A stretch of 64,000 nt of DNA from Xanthomarina sp. F2636L (GTDB lineage: Bacteria > Bacteroidota > Bacteroidia > Flavobacteriales > Flavobacteriaceae). Of this stretch, positions 25,088-32,840 are shown piece by piece. The DNA lies in contig NZ_JAPMLM010000068.1 in the NCBI RefSeq assembly GCF_026410195.1, forward strand, positions 377,001 through 441,000. Reading direction: 5' to 3'. Every line of letters begins with the position of its first letter. Positions within the stretch are counted from its first letter, which is position 1. The notes below the pieces were generated by a model. That model was given only the letters and a program-made list of their open reading frames with translations. It made no database searches and had not been told where the DNA came from. The translations under genes and the position numbers were made by a program.

Positions 25088-25462
25088 TTAAAATGGTAAA
25101 TCGTCGTGATCGTCTTCATTTAAATCGTTAGCAGGTTCAAAAGCTTCAGCTGGTGGAACTGGAGGCATATTTCCAGAAGCCTCTTGTTGTGCTGCTTCAA
25201 TTCTCCAACCTTGAATAGAGTTAAAATATTTTACTTCTCCTTGTGGGTTAGTCCACTCTCTTCCACGTAAATTAATACTGATTTTCACCTGTTGACCAAC
25301 TTGAAAATTATTCAACAAATCACATTTATCCTGAACAAATTCAATCATAATATGTTGCGGATATTGCTCTTCTGTAGTTACAACCACTTCACGTTTTCTA
25401 AACCCATTGTTTCCAAAGGTTTGCGTGTCTCCTACTAATTTAATTCTTCCTTGTACTTCCAT
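25088..25462 (-). CDS. DUF3127 OB-fold-type protein with SSB-like acidic tip
   Basis: 124 residues, no signal or membrane segment. The first 90 residues match DUF3127, a Bacteroidota family I believe to have an OB-fold (MEVQGRIKLVGDTQTFGN, then FRKREVVVTT, then VGQQVKISINLRGREW). A low-complexity Pro/Ala/Glu linker follows, and the last residues are EDDHDDLPF. The final DDLPF is identical to the tip of the window's own SSB (59421-59867), where it recruits partner proteins. A role in DNA or RNA binding is therefore likely. It has its own terminator. Confidence 0.85.
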   Translation of the reverse strand: MEVQGRIKLVGDTQTFGNNGFRKREVVVTTEEQYPQHIMIEFVQDKCDLLNNFQVGQQVKISINLRGREWTNPQGEVKYFNSIQGWRIEAAQQEASGNMPPVPPAEAFEPANDLNEDDHDDLPF

Positions 25463-25518
25463 TACTTAATTTAATTTAACTTTTAATATTCCTCGAAACA
25501 GGAATTTGAAATTCTACT

Positions 25519-26388
25519 TTATGATAATAATATTTTCCAGGCGCTTTGTATATCGCCAAAACTCAAATAATTACGAGCCAATTTATGTTTTTCTCTATGA
25601 GAAGCCGATTTAATTTCTGGATAACGCTCACTTACGGTTTCTAAAAACTTACTGACTTCTTCTGAATTTGGTAAAGCATCTACATTTGCTAACATACCTA
25701 TATCGTTTCCAGTTAAAATCATACTGTTTTTAACTTCTTCAGGAAAGTTATCTACTCCAATTCCTAAACTAGATAGTGGTTTTGGCAATTCGAAAAAACC
25801 ACTTCTGGAACGACTATAGTAGTTTCCACCAGCTCTAGCAACTAAATCTAGTTTTTCCTGATTAATAATCCCTTCATCGTCTAAAACATCATCTTCTATA
25901 TGAATTTTAACCACTTCGCAAATTACTAAATTTCCGGCACCTCCTTCAGTTCCTAATGCCACTATTTCTTTTACCTTACACTCAAATTGAACAGGAGATT
26001 CGGCCACTCTAAAAGGTTTTACCAAATCCGATTTCAACATGGTTAAACCTGCTTTCTCAAACTCGTTGATACCTTCAGGATATTCTGTACTACTTAAAGA
26101 TGCCTGATGCACCATATCGTAGTTAACCACATTAATTACTACTTCCTTTGTTGCTAGTACATTTTCTAACGTGTGTTTTGTTGTATTATTTCTTACGCGT
26201 CGAGCAGGAGAAAAAATTAAAATTGGTGGATTAGCACTAAACACATTAAAAAAGCTAAAAGGAGATAGGTTTGGGGTTCCATTTTCATCCATAGTACTTG
26301 CAAAAGCTATAGGTCTAGGTGCCACAGCACTTAACAGATAACCATGTAACTTTGCTACTGATAAATCTTTTGGTTCGAATGATGTCAT
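25519..26388 (-). CDS. Flavin reductase family protein
   Basis: 289 residues. The N-terminal 200 residues form a split-barrel FMN-binding domain of the flavin reductase-like type (LSAVAPRPIAFASTMDENGT, then NLSPFSFFNVFSANPPI, the usual signature). A helical tail of about 80 residues follows. Such proteins bind FMN and may reduce it with NAD(P)H for a partner oxygenase, but no partner is adjacent. It is monocistronic, preceded by a TAnnTTTG box. Confidence 0.9.
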   Translation of the reverse strand: MTSFEPKDLSVAKLHGYLLSAVAPRPIAFASTMDENGTPNLSPFSFFNVFSANPPILIFSPARRVRNNTTKHTLENVLATKEVVINVVNYDMVHQASLSSTEYPEGINEFEKAGLTMLKSDLVKPFRVAESPVQFECKVKEIVALGTEGGAGNLVICEVVKIHIEDDVLDDEGIINQEKLDLVARAGGNYYSRSRSGFFELPKPLSSLGIGVDNFPEEVKNSMILTGNDIGMLANVDALPNSEEVSKFLETVSERYPEIKSASHREKHKLARNYLSFGDIQSAWKILLS

Positions 26389-26407
26389 TAATCTTTTTTA
26401 ATTTGCA

Positions 26408-26415
26408 CAAATGTA
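26408..26415 (-). promoter_or_regulatory. -7 box (TACATTTG) for the flavin reductase gene
   Basis: Minus-strand TACATTTG fits TAnnTTTG exactly, 19 bases upstream of the ATG at 26388. No -33 TTG is evident. Confidence 0.5.
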
Positions 26416-26508
26416 ACTAATCTGGGAATGAACTAAAAATGATTTGTTTGCTAGTAACACAATATTATTAACAGATTTTACATTATATTTCAAAATAAAA
26501 TATGTTTT

Positions 26509-27675
26509 ATGCTTTTTTCTAAACACAGAAATCTAACTAGATGGATTATTGTTGTGGCTTCTTTTGGTATTATTTCTTTAATTCTATGGAATACCTATGT
26601 GTTTTTTCAAAAATTTAAAATAGAAGAACAATCTAAATTAGATATTTGGGCTGCTGCTTATCAAGAAATAAATTCCAATGCGTTAGACGAAAATGTCAAT
26701 CCATTGGTTGATAAAGTTTTTACATCTGAAATTACAAATCCCATGTTCGTTTATAACAACGGAAGTGTTTTAATTTCAAACAATATAGATGAAAAAAAAC
26801 TTAAGAAAAAGCCTTCTATTGAAAGATTAATTAGTCAATATTCTCAAGAAAATAAACCCATTATTATTTCGTATGAGGATAATATTACCAAAGAAACTAT
26901 TATTTATGGTACTTTGTATTATGGCAATTCGGAAGTATTAAACAAGTTAAAATACTATCCTTTAGCTTTATTATTAATTATCTTTTTATTTGGTGCTGTA
27001 GTGTATTTCTTTTATCGAAGCTCAAAAATTGCAACTCAAAATAAATTATGGTCTGGTATGGCAAAAGAAACAGCTCATCAGATTGGCACTCCTTTATCTT
27101 CTTTAATTGGTTGGACTGAAATATTAAAGTCTGAAAATATCAATCCAGAATACATTGTTGAGATTGAAAAAGACATTAACAGATTGCAAACCATAACAGA
27201 ACGTTTTAGCAAAATCGGTTCGCTTCCAACACTTGAAAAAGCAGACATTGTAAAAGAAACCATAGAATCTTACGATTATCTAAAAGCCAGAAGTTCTAGG
27301 CTTATTGACTTTGAATTAATTGCTCCATCTGAAGAAATTTATGTAAATTTAAACAAACAACTATTTAGTTGGACCATTGAAAATTTGGTTAAAAATGCCA
27401 TTGATGCCATGAAGGGCAAAGGCAAGTTAATCATAGAAATTACACAACTTGAAAACACCGTAAAAATTAATGTTAGTGATACAGGAAAAGGGCTTTCTAA
27501 AAAGCAATTTAATGCTATCTTTGAACCAGGTTTTACAACTAAAAAAAGAGGTTGGGGTTTAGGGCTTTCGCTTGCTAAACGTATTATTGAAGAATTTCAT
27601 GACGGTAGGATTAAAGTAATACATTCTGAAATTGGCAAAGGAACAACCATGCAGATTTCAATGAAATCGATTTAA
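26509..27675 (+). CDS. Membrane-bound sensor histidine kinase
   Basis: 388 residues. Two membrane segments (about 12-32 and 148-168) enclose a periplasmic sensor of about 110 residues that I cannot assign. The DHp helix has the phosphorylated His in KETAHQIGTPLSSLIGW, and the ATPase domain has NLVKNAIDAM (N box), DTGKGL (G1) and GWGLGLSLAKR (G2). No response regulator gene is adjacent. It is followed after 3 bases by a small zinc-ribbon membrane protein gene, which is probably co-expressed. Confidence 0.92.
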   Translation: MLFSKHRNLTRWIIVVASFGIISLILWNTYVFFQKFKIEEQSKLDIWAAAYQEINSNALDENVNPLVDKVFTSEITNPMFVYNNGSVLISNNIDEKKLKKKPSIERLISQYSQENKPIIISYEDNITKETIIYGTLYYGNSEVLNKLKYYPLALLLIIFLFGAVVYFFYRSSKIATQNKLWSGMAKETAHQIGTPLSSLIGWTEILKSENINPEYIVEIEKDINRLQTITERFSKIGSLPTLEKADIVKETIESYDYLKARSSRLIDFELIAPSEEIYVNLNKQLFSWTIENLVKNAIDAMKGKGKLIIEITQLENTVKINVSDTGKGLSKKQFNAIFEPGFTTKKRGWGLGLSLAKRIIEEFHDGRIKVIHSEIGKGTTMQISMKSI

Positions 27676-27678
27676 ATT

Positions 27679-28029
27679 ATGGAAGAGAAGTTTATTACAA
27701 TAAAAGAAGTTGCATTGATTAACAATTGTCCTGAATGCTACAATACTAACGGATTACAATTAACCTTTCTACAAAAATTTGTAGAAACTAAATTTTATAA
27801 ATCTATTACAAAAGAAACTTCGCATCAATTAGAATGCAATACTTGCAATACAAGTATATATCCGGTAAGATGGACTGAAGATATTGAGCGCGTTTTTAAT
27901 TATCATCAAAAAGCTTTTACTCCTAAAAAAGCATCATTCAAATTAAAAAAATCTGCTTGGTTATTAATAATTAGCGTTCTAATTTTTATTGTTGTTTTAT
28001 TAGGAATCGCTATTCTACCAAACCTATAA
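27679..28029 (+). CDS. Small zinc-ribbon protein with C-terminal membrane anchor
   Basis: 116 residues. Two CxxC pairs (NNCPECYN at about 16-22 and LECNTCNTS at about 57-61) can form a zinc ribbon. A basic stretch and a single strongly hydrophobic C-terminal segment (about 93-114) suggest a tail-anchored protein with its metal site in the cytoplasm. I do not recognise a named family. It starts 3 bases after the histidine kinase stop, so a functional link is likely. Its end overlaps the convergent HIT gene by 6 bases. Confidence 0.75.
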   Translation: MEEKFITIKEVALINNCPECYNTNGLQLTFLQKFVETKFYKSITKETSHQLECNTCNTSIYPVRWTEDIERVFNYHQKAFTPKKASFKLKKSAWLLIISVLIFIVVLLGIAILPNL

Positions 28030-28413
28030 ATACTTTTTAATTGCTTTTACGGTGTCTTGAAAATCCTCTTGACTTAAAGATGCTTTATTTAGAAATCTAA
28101 TATCTTCCATAGAATTTAGCGGAATTAAATGTACATGCACATGTGGCACTTCCAAACCTACAACAGTCATCCCTACACGTTTACATGGAATGGCTTCTCC
28201 TATGGCTAAGGCTACTTTTCTGGAAAAAGTCATGAGGCCTAGATAAGTTTTCTCATCGAGGTCGAAAATTTTATTTACCTCCTTCTTTGGAATACAAAGC
28301 GTATGACCTTTAGCATTTGGGTTAATATCTAAAAAAGCAAGAAACTCATTGGTTTCAGCAATTTTATACGAAGGTATTTCACCGGAAATTATTTTAGAAA
28401 AAATTGATGCCAT
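28024..28413 (-). CDS. HIT family protein
   Basis: 129 residues of the histidine-triad superfamily. The triad is HVHVHLIPL (residues about 95-103), with the N-terminal CIPKKEVNKIFDL region and FSKIISGEIPSYKI. Such proteins (HinT-like) hydrolyse nucleoside phosphoramidates or AMP-lysine in the cytoplasm. It lies downstream of greA on the same strand, but a terminator separates them. Confidence 0.93.
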   Translation of the reverse strand: MASIFSKIISGEIPSYKIAETNEFLAFLDINPNAKGHTLCIPKKEVNKIFDLDEKTYLGLMTFSRKVALAIGEAIPCKRVGMTVVGLEVPHVHVHLIPLNSMEDIRFLNKASLSQEDFQDTVKAIKKYL

Positions 28414-28440
28414 AATTGAATATGTATTTAGGTAAATATA

Positions 28441-28469
28441 AAAAGATTCCTGTTCTGCAGGAATCTTTT
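28441..28469 (-). terminator. Terminator after greA
   Basis: A perfect 12-bp stem (28441-28452 with 28458-28469), loop TTCTG. It lies 41 bases beyond the greA stop, before the HIT gene. On the minus strand it ends in TTTT and an AT-rich stretch. Confidence 0.7.
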
Positions 28470-28509
28470 TTATAATATTTTCACGTTGTAAGCCTTAACA
28501 GCTCACTTG

Positions 28510-28983
28510 TTATCTAGAAATTTCTAAAATATCAAATTTCAATACGCCATTTGGCACTTGTATTTCGGCAACATCACCAACAGATTTACCTAACAACCCT
28601 TTACCAATTGGAGAGTTTACAGAAATTTTTCCCGAAGCTAAATCGGCTTCTCCATCTGCAACCAAAGTGTAATCCATTTCCATTCCATTGGTTTGATTTT
28701 TTATTTTCACTTTAGAAAGCACTAATATTTTTGTGCTATCTAATTGCGATTCGTCAATTAATCGAGCTCCGGATAATATTTCTTCAAGTTTTGAGATTTT
28801 CATTTCAAGCATTCCTTGCGCTTCCTTAGCAGCATCGTACTCAGCATTCTCACTTAAATCACCTTTATCTCTAGCTTCTGCAATAGCTTGAGACGCTTTT
28901 GGACGCTCAATATCTTTTAACTGTCTTAATTCGTCTCTTAATTTTTTTAAACCTTCTTCTGTATAATAAGATACTTTACTCAT
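28510..28983 (-). CDS. greA: Transcription elongation factor GreA
   Basis: 157 residues, the usual size. The N-terminal coiled coil carries the acidic tip around GDLSENAEYDAAKEAQG, the GreA form, and the C-terminal FKBP-like domain holds ISVNSPIGKGLLGKSVGD. It rescues backtracked RNA polymerase by stimulating transcript cleavage. It has an unusually structured leader of about 100 bases (see 29011-29083) after a TAnnTTTG box at 29090-29097. Confidence 0.97.
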   Translation of the reverse strand: MSKVSYYTEEGLKKLRDELRQLKDIERPKASQAIAEARDKGDLSENAEYDAAKEAQGMLEMKISKLEEILSGARLIDESQLDSTKILVLSKVKIKNQTNGMEMDYTLVADGEADLASGKISVNSPIGKGLLGKSVGDVAEIQVPNGVLKFDILEISR

Positions 28984-29010
28984 AACTTCACCGTTTATAT
29001 ATTATAAATA

Positions 29011-29083
29011 TCCCGAAACACATTCCAACATTCTAGGAGAAATCGTTCGGGAATAACGCAAAAAATCTCGTTCACACGAGATT
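29011..29083 (-). promoter_or_regulatory. Structured greA leader with two inverted repeats
   Basis: Two inverted repeats lie between the -7 box and greA. One is AATCTCGT/ACGAGATT (29064-29071 with 29076-29083, 4-base loop), followed on the minus strand by a run of six T residues, two of them in the stem. The other is TCCCGAA/TTCGGGA (29011-29017 with 29046-29052). The first hairpin would fall at the very 5' end of the transcript, where it could protect the RNA, or act as a very early terminator. Confidence 0.5.
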
Positions 29084-29089
29084 GATATA

Positions 29090-29097
29090 CAAATATA
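29090..29097 (-). promoter_or_regulatory. -7 box (TATATTTG) for greA
   Basis: Minus-strand TATATTTG fits TAnnTTTG exactly. The transcript would start near 29084, giving a leader of about 100 bases before the ATG at 28983. Confidence 0.45.
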
Positions 29098-29150
29098 CAA
29101 AATATTTATCTGTGTTTACTTTTTGTTGTAAATTGTAGGCGAAAATTTAA

Positions 29151-29603
29151 ATGAAAATGAATCGTATTTTATCCATTATTATTTTAACTCTAATAATTGT
29201 TTCTTGTAGCAAAAGTGACGACAATAACAATAACAATCAATACATTCCTAATGTTGCTTTTGATACGGGAAATTTAGTAAATACTAACTTACCTCAATAT
29301 AGTAGTTTAAAATACGCCAACAACTCTGTTGTTTTAAACAATAATTATGGCATTAATGGGGTTGTTTTATATTTTGCCGGAGGTACAAATTACAGTGCAT
29401 TTGAAATAAGTGACCCAAATCACCCTTTAAGCGATTGTTCTAAGTTAACTGTTAATGATTTAATTGCTACTTGTGATTGCGATGATGGTAATAGCTACGA
29501 AATTTTAAATGGAACTGGACGAACAGGAACTAATGGCCATTACGCCTTAAAACGTTATTATGTTGAAGTTATAGGTGACATTATTCGTGTTTACAATAAT
29601 TAA
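29151..29603 (+). CDS. Lipoprotein with Rieske-like fold lacking cluster ligands
   Basis: 150 residues. A lipobox (IIVSC) follows the signal segment, then a run of Asp/Asn. The C-terminal 80 residues follow the strand order of Rieske [2Fe-2S] domains: FEISDPNHP, CSKLTVND, ATCDCDDGNSYEILNGTG, YALKRYYVEVIGDIIRVYN. Where a Rieske protein has CxH and CxxH, this has CDCDD, so the His ligands are absent and a normal cluster cannot form. I recall similar proteins in flavobacteria. The function is unknown; it is divergent from greA. Confidence 0.65.
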   Translation: MKMNRILSIIILTLIIVSCSKSDDNNNNNQYIPNVAFDTGNLVNTNLPQYSSLKYANNSVVLNNNYGINGVVLYFAGGTNYSAFEISDPNHPLSDCSKLTVNDLIATCDCDDGNSYEILNGTGRTGTNGHYALKRYYVEVIGDIIRVYNN

Positions 29604-29642
29604 AAACATTAAGCTTATCTATACAGTATTAAAAATTTAAAT

Positions 29643-31616
29643 TTAATCCATCTTAAAACGCAATAAACGCAACGCATTTATTACCACCACAATGGTAGAG
29701 CCTTCGTGAAAAAGTACCGCCACACCAATATTGGTAAGTCCTAAAATAGTAACAGGAACCAATAAAGCAACGACACCTAAACTAATAATAATGTTTTGTT
29801 TGATAATGCGTTTAGACTCTCTGCTTAAACCAATAGCAAAAGGAAGCATTTCAATTTTATCAGACATTAAAGCAACATCGGCAGTTTCTAAAGCCACATC
29901 ACTTCCAGCTGCTCCCATAGCAACACTTACAGTGCTTAAAGCCATAGCTGGAGCATCATTAACTCCATCTCCAACCATGGCTATTCTTTTATCTTCTTTT
30001 AATAGGGTTTTTACAGCTTCCACCTTGTCTTCAGGAAGTAAATTCCCCTTAGCTTCGGTTAAACCTATTTGTTTAGCAATGGTATCTCCAACATTCTGAT
30101 GATCGCCAGTAAGCATCACCATCCGTTTAATGCCAATTTCTTTTAAACGTTTTAAAGTGCTTACCGCTGTTTTTCTTGGCACGTCCATAACACTTATCAG
30201 TCCAACAATTTCCTTTTTATAAGCTACAAGCATCACTGTATGACCTTGTTGTAAAAGAGTTTCCATTTTAGAGTTTACAGAATCTTCCACCAAAATTCCT
30301 TCATCTTGCATAAGTCGTGTGTTACCTATAAAAACGGCTTCATTTTTATAGATAGCTTCAATTCCTTTTCCTTGAATGGCATTTATTTCAGAAGCTTCTC
30401 CAAGATACTTAATTTGATACTGTTCTTTAATATCTTTTGTGATAGCTTTAGCTAGTGGATGATTGCTTAAGCGTTCAACTTCTAAAACCAGTTGTAAAAA
30501 ATCGGTTTCACTAAAACCATTAAACGGAATCACATTGGTTAATTTTGGTTTCCCTTCAGTAAGGGTTCCTGTTTTATCGAAAGCAATAGTAGAAATAGCA
30601 CCTAAATCTTCAAGAGCTTTTCCACCCTTAATCAAAACCCCTTTTTGAGCTGCTCTGGCAATCCCACTCAAGACAGCACTTGGCGTAGATATAGCCAATG
30701 CACATGGACTTGCTGCTACTAAAACGGTAATAGCTCGATACAGACTTTCATGAAAGGTCTCGTCTATAATTAAGTATGCAAAACACAAGGTAACAACCAA
30801 AATAATGACAACAGGAACGTAAATTTTCTCAAACTTTTTAGTCATCCGTTGAGTTGGCGATTTCTGAGTCTCAACTTCACTTACCATTTTTACCAAACGC
30901 GCTACTGTGGAATCTTTGCTAAGTTTTAAGACTTGAACTTCTATATGTCCATCACCATTAATAGTTCCAGTAAATGCAATATGGTTTTTATCTATGTCTT
31001 TAAAATCTGGTAAATTATCTAAACTTGGGATGGCTGTTTTATCAACCGGCATACTTTCTCCTGTAATTGGTGCTTGATTAATGCTGCTATGTCCTTTTAC
31101 AACAACCCCATCTGCTGCAATTTTTGTATGTGGCTTAACAACAATAATATCGTTTATTTGTAATTCTTCAATAGGAGTTTCAACAAGTTTTCCAGCTTTA
31201 TTTACTAGCGCTGTACTTGGCGATAAATCGTTTAAAGCTTCAATAGATTTGGTGGCTTTATTCATGGCATAACTCTCCAATGCATGACCTAAACTAAACA
31301 AAAACAAAAGTAAAGCACCTTCTGCCCAACTGCCAATATAAGCAGCGCCAATAGCAGCAGCAATCATTAGAAAGTCAATATCAAAACCCCCTCTGGAGAT
31401 TTTTTGTGTAGCCTCAATAGTTATAAAATAGCCCCCGAAAAAATAGGCAATTATATAAATACTTAAGTGTGACCAAGCTGGGGTGGAAGTGGTTTTTTCT
31501 AAAATAAATCCGATTAGCAAAAAAACGCCACAAAATATCGAAAAATATAAATCTGTACGCTTTCCAAAAATACCACCATGATCGTGGTGATGTGTGTCTT
31601 CTTTATGTTGAGCCAT
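29643..31616 (-). CDS. P1B-4-type heavy-metal-exporting ATPase
   Basis: 657 residues. AFDKTGTLTEGKP holds the phosphorylated Asp, TGES the actuator loop and MVGDGVNDAPAM the hinge. The metal site in the membrane reads SPCAL, and the last membrane helix has HEGST; SPC with HEG(G/S)T marks the P1B-4 subgroup, which exports Co, Zn, Cd or Fe(II) rather than Cu. There is no N-terminal metal-binding HMA domain, only a short His-rich tail (HKEDTHHHDHGG). It lies 75 bases downstream of the adaptor gene on the same strand and belongs to the same metal-efflux island. Confidence 0.92.
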   Translation of the reverse strand: MAQHKEDTHHHDHGGIFGKRTDLYFSIFCGVFLLIGFILEKTTSTPAWSHLSIYIIAYFFGGYFITIEATQKISRGGFDIDFLMIAAAIGAAYIGSWAEGALLLFLFSLGHALESYAMNKATKSIEALNDLSPSTALVNKAGKLVETPIEELQINDIIVVKPHTKIAADGVVVKGHSSINQAPITGESMPVDKTAIPSLDNLPDFKDIDKNHIAFTGTINGDGHIEVQVLKLSKDSTVARLVKMVSEVETQKSPTQRMTKKFEKIYVPVVIILVVTLCFAYLIIDETFHESLYRAITVLVAASPCALAISTPSAVLSGIARAAQKGVLIKGGKALEDLGAISTIAFDKTGTLTEGKPKLTNVIPFNGFSETDFLQLVLEVERLSNHPLAKAITKDIKEQYQIKYLGEASEINAIQGKGIEAIYKNEAVFIGNTRLMQDEGILVEDSVNSKMETLLQQGHTVMLVAYKKEIVGLISVMDVPRKTAVSTLKRLKEIGIKRMVMLTGDHQNVGDTIAKQIGLTEAKGNLLPEDKVEAVKTLLKEDKRIAMVGDGVNDAPAMALSTVSVAMGAAGSDVALETADVALMSDKIEMLPFAIGLSRESKRIIKQNIIISLGVVALLVPVTILGLTNIGVAVLFHEGSTIVVVINALRLLRFKMD

Positions 31617-31691
31617 TGAATTCTAAGTGTTGATTTTGGGTTGTTAAAATATACGTTTAAATGAAACTTATTTTTGCTTAATATATAAAAT

Positions 31692-32837
31692 TTAATGACT
31701 GTGTCCGCCCTCACTGTCATTAAGTAGCATATAGGCTCCATTTATTAAGATTTTCTTGTCTTTTAATTCGGTTTGGTTTAAAATTTCAACAAAATCTTCG
31801 GTTTCAATACCTTTTTTAATTTCCACTTTTTCTAAATGATATTCTGTTTCAGTTTTATCTTTTAAAACCAATACAAAAGAATGATCTTCTACTGCAATTA
31901 TAGCTTCTTTTGGTACGGCCATTTTTTTTACATAATTGACAATAATATCTGCTTCGGTAAACATACCAACAATAAATTGTGTTTGCCCTTCCTCTATATG
32001 ACCGTGAACTTTTACGCGTCGGCTTTTTTCGTCGATAGTTGTACCTACCAAATGCACATCGGCTTTATAAATACTATCTGAAGCTTCTGGAATTGTAAAT
32101 AATATTTCTTGGCCTTTTTTAATCTTCAAAATATCCTTCTCAAAGACTGAAAGTTCCAGATGGATATGGTCTGTATCCACAATTTCCATAATAATGTCTG
32201 AAGGCGACACATGAGAGCCATTACTTACATAGACTTTTGTAACATGCCCTTCAATTGGAGCATATAAATTAATAGTAGATGTTATGTTGCCTTGTTCTAC
32301 AGAACTTGGATTAATATGAATCATTTGAAGTTTTTTACGCAGGCCATTGTATTGTGCCAAATTACTTTTATACGTGCTTTCTGCTTTTAAGAAGTTCTTT
32401 TGCGATGTAATATTTTCATCATATAAGGTTTTTTGTCTGGTAAACTCAGATTTTAAATAGCTTAATTGCTCGGCAACTTCTAAATAGTTTTGCTGAATTT
32501 CTACAAATTCCGGGTTTTCCAAAGTAACAAGTAATTGTCCTTTTGTTACTTTATCTCCAATTAACAAAGGTGTTTTAGTAACATATCCGCCAATAAAAGA
32601 AGTCACACTAGATTTATTATGAGGAGGTACATCTATTATTCCATTTGTTTTTACGCTTTGGCTAAATTCTTCTTCCGAAAGAAAACCAAAAGCCATCTTC
32701 TCGCCTTCAAACTGTTGGATTGTAATGTCTATTTCATTAGAACCTGATTGAATTTCTTCAGTAGCTTCTATGTTTTTTTCTGAATTTCCACAGGCTACTA
32801 AAACCAATGAAAATATAAGGATATATAGGTTTTTCAT
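31692..32837 (-). CDS. RND periplasmic adaptor (CzcB-type)
   Basis: 381 residues. A lipoprotein signal (LVLVACGNS) anchors it to a membrane. The mature part has the membrane-fusion plan: a lipoyl-like half-motif (GGYVTKTPLLIGDKVTKGQL), a helical hairpin of about 80 residues, a second half-motif (YAPIEGHVTKVYVSNGSHVS) and beta-barrel domains. It links the inner-membrane pump to the outer-membrane channel. The C-terminus ends in HSH, a possible metal contact. It starts 3 bases after the pump-channel fusion gene and is translated from the same transcript. Confidence 0.92.
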   Translation of the reverse strand: MKNLYILIFSLVLVACGNSEKNIEATEEIQSGSNEIDITIQQFEGEKMAFGFLSEEEFSQSVKTNGIIDVPPHNKSSVTSFIGGYVTKTPLLIGDKVTKGQLLVTLENPEFVEIQQNYLEVAEQLSYLKSEFTRQKTLYDENITSQKNFLKAESTYKSNLAQYNGLRKKLQMIHINPSSVEQGNITSTINLYAPIEGHVTKVYVSNGSHVSPSDIIMEIVDTDHIHLELSVFEKDILKIKKGQEILFTIPEASDSIYKADVHLVGTTIDEKSRRVKVHGHIEEGQTQFIVGMFTEADIIVNYVKKMAVPKEAIIAVEDHSFVLVLKDKTETEYHLEKVEIKKGIETEDFVEILNQTELKDKKILINGAYMLLNDSEGGHSH

Positions 32838-32840
32838 TTT

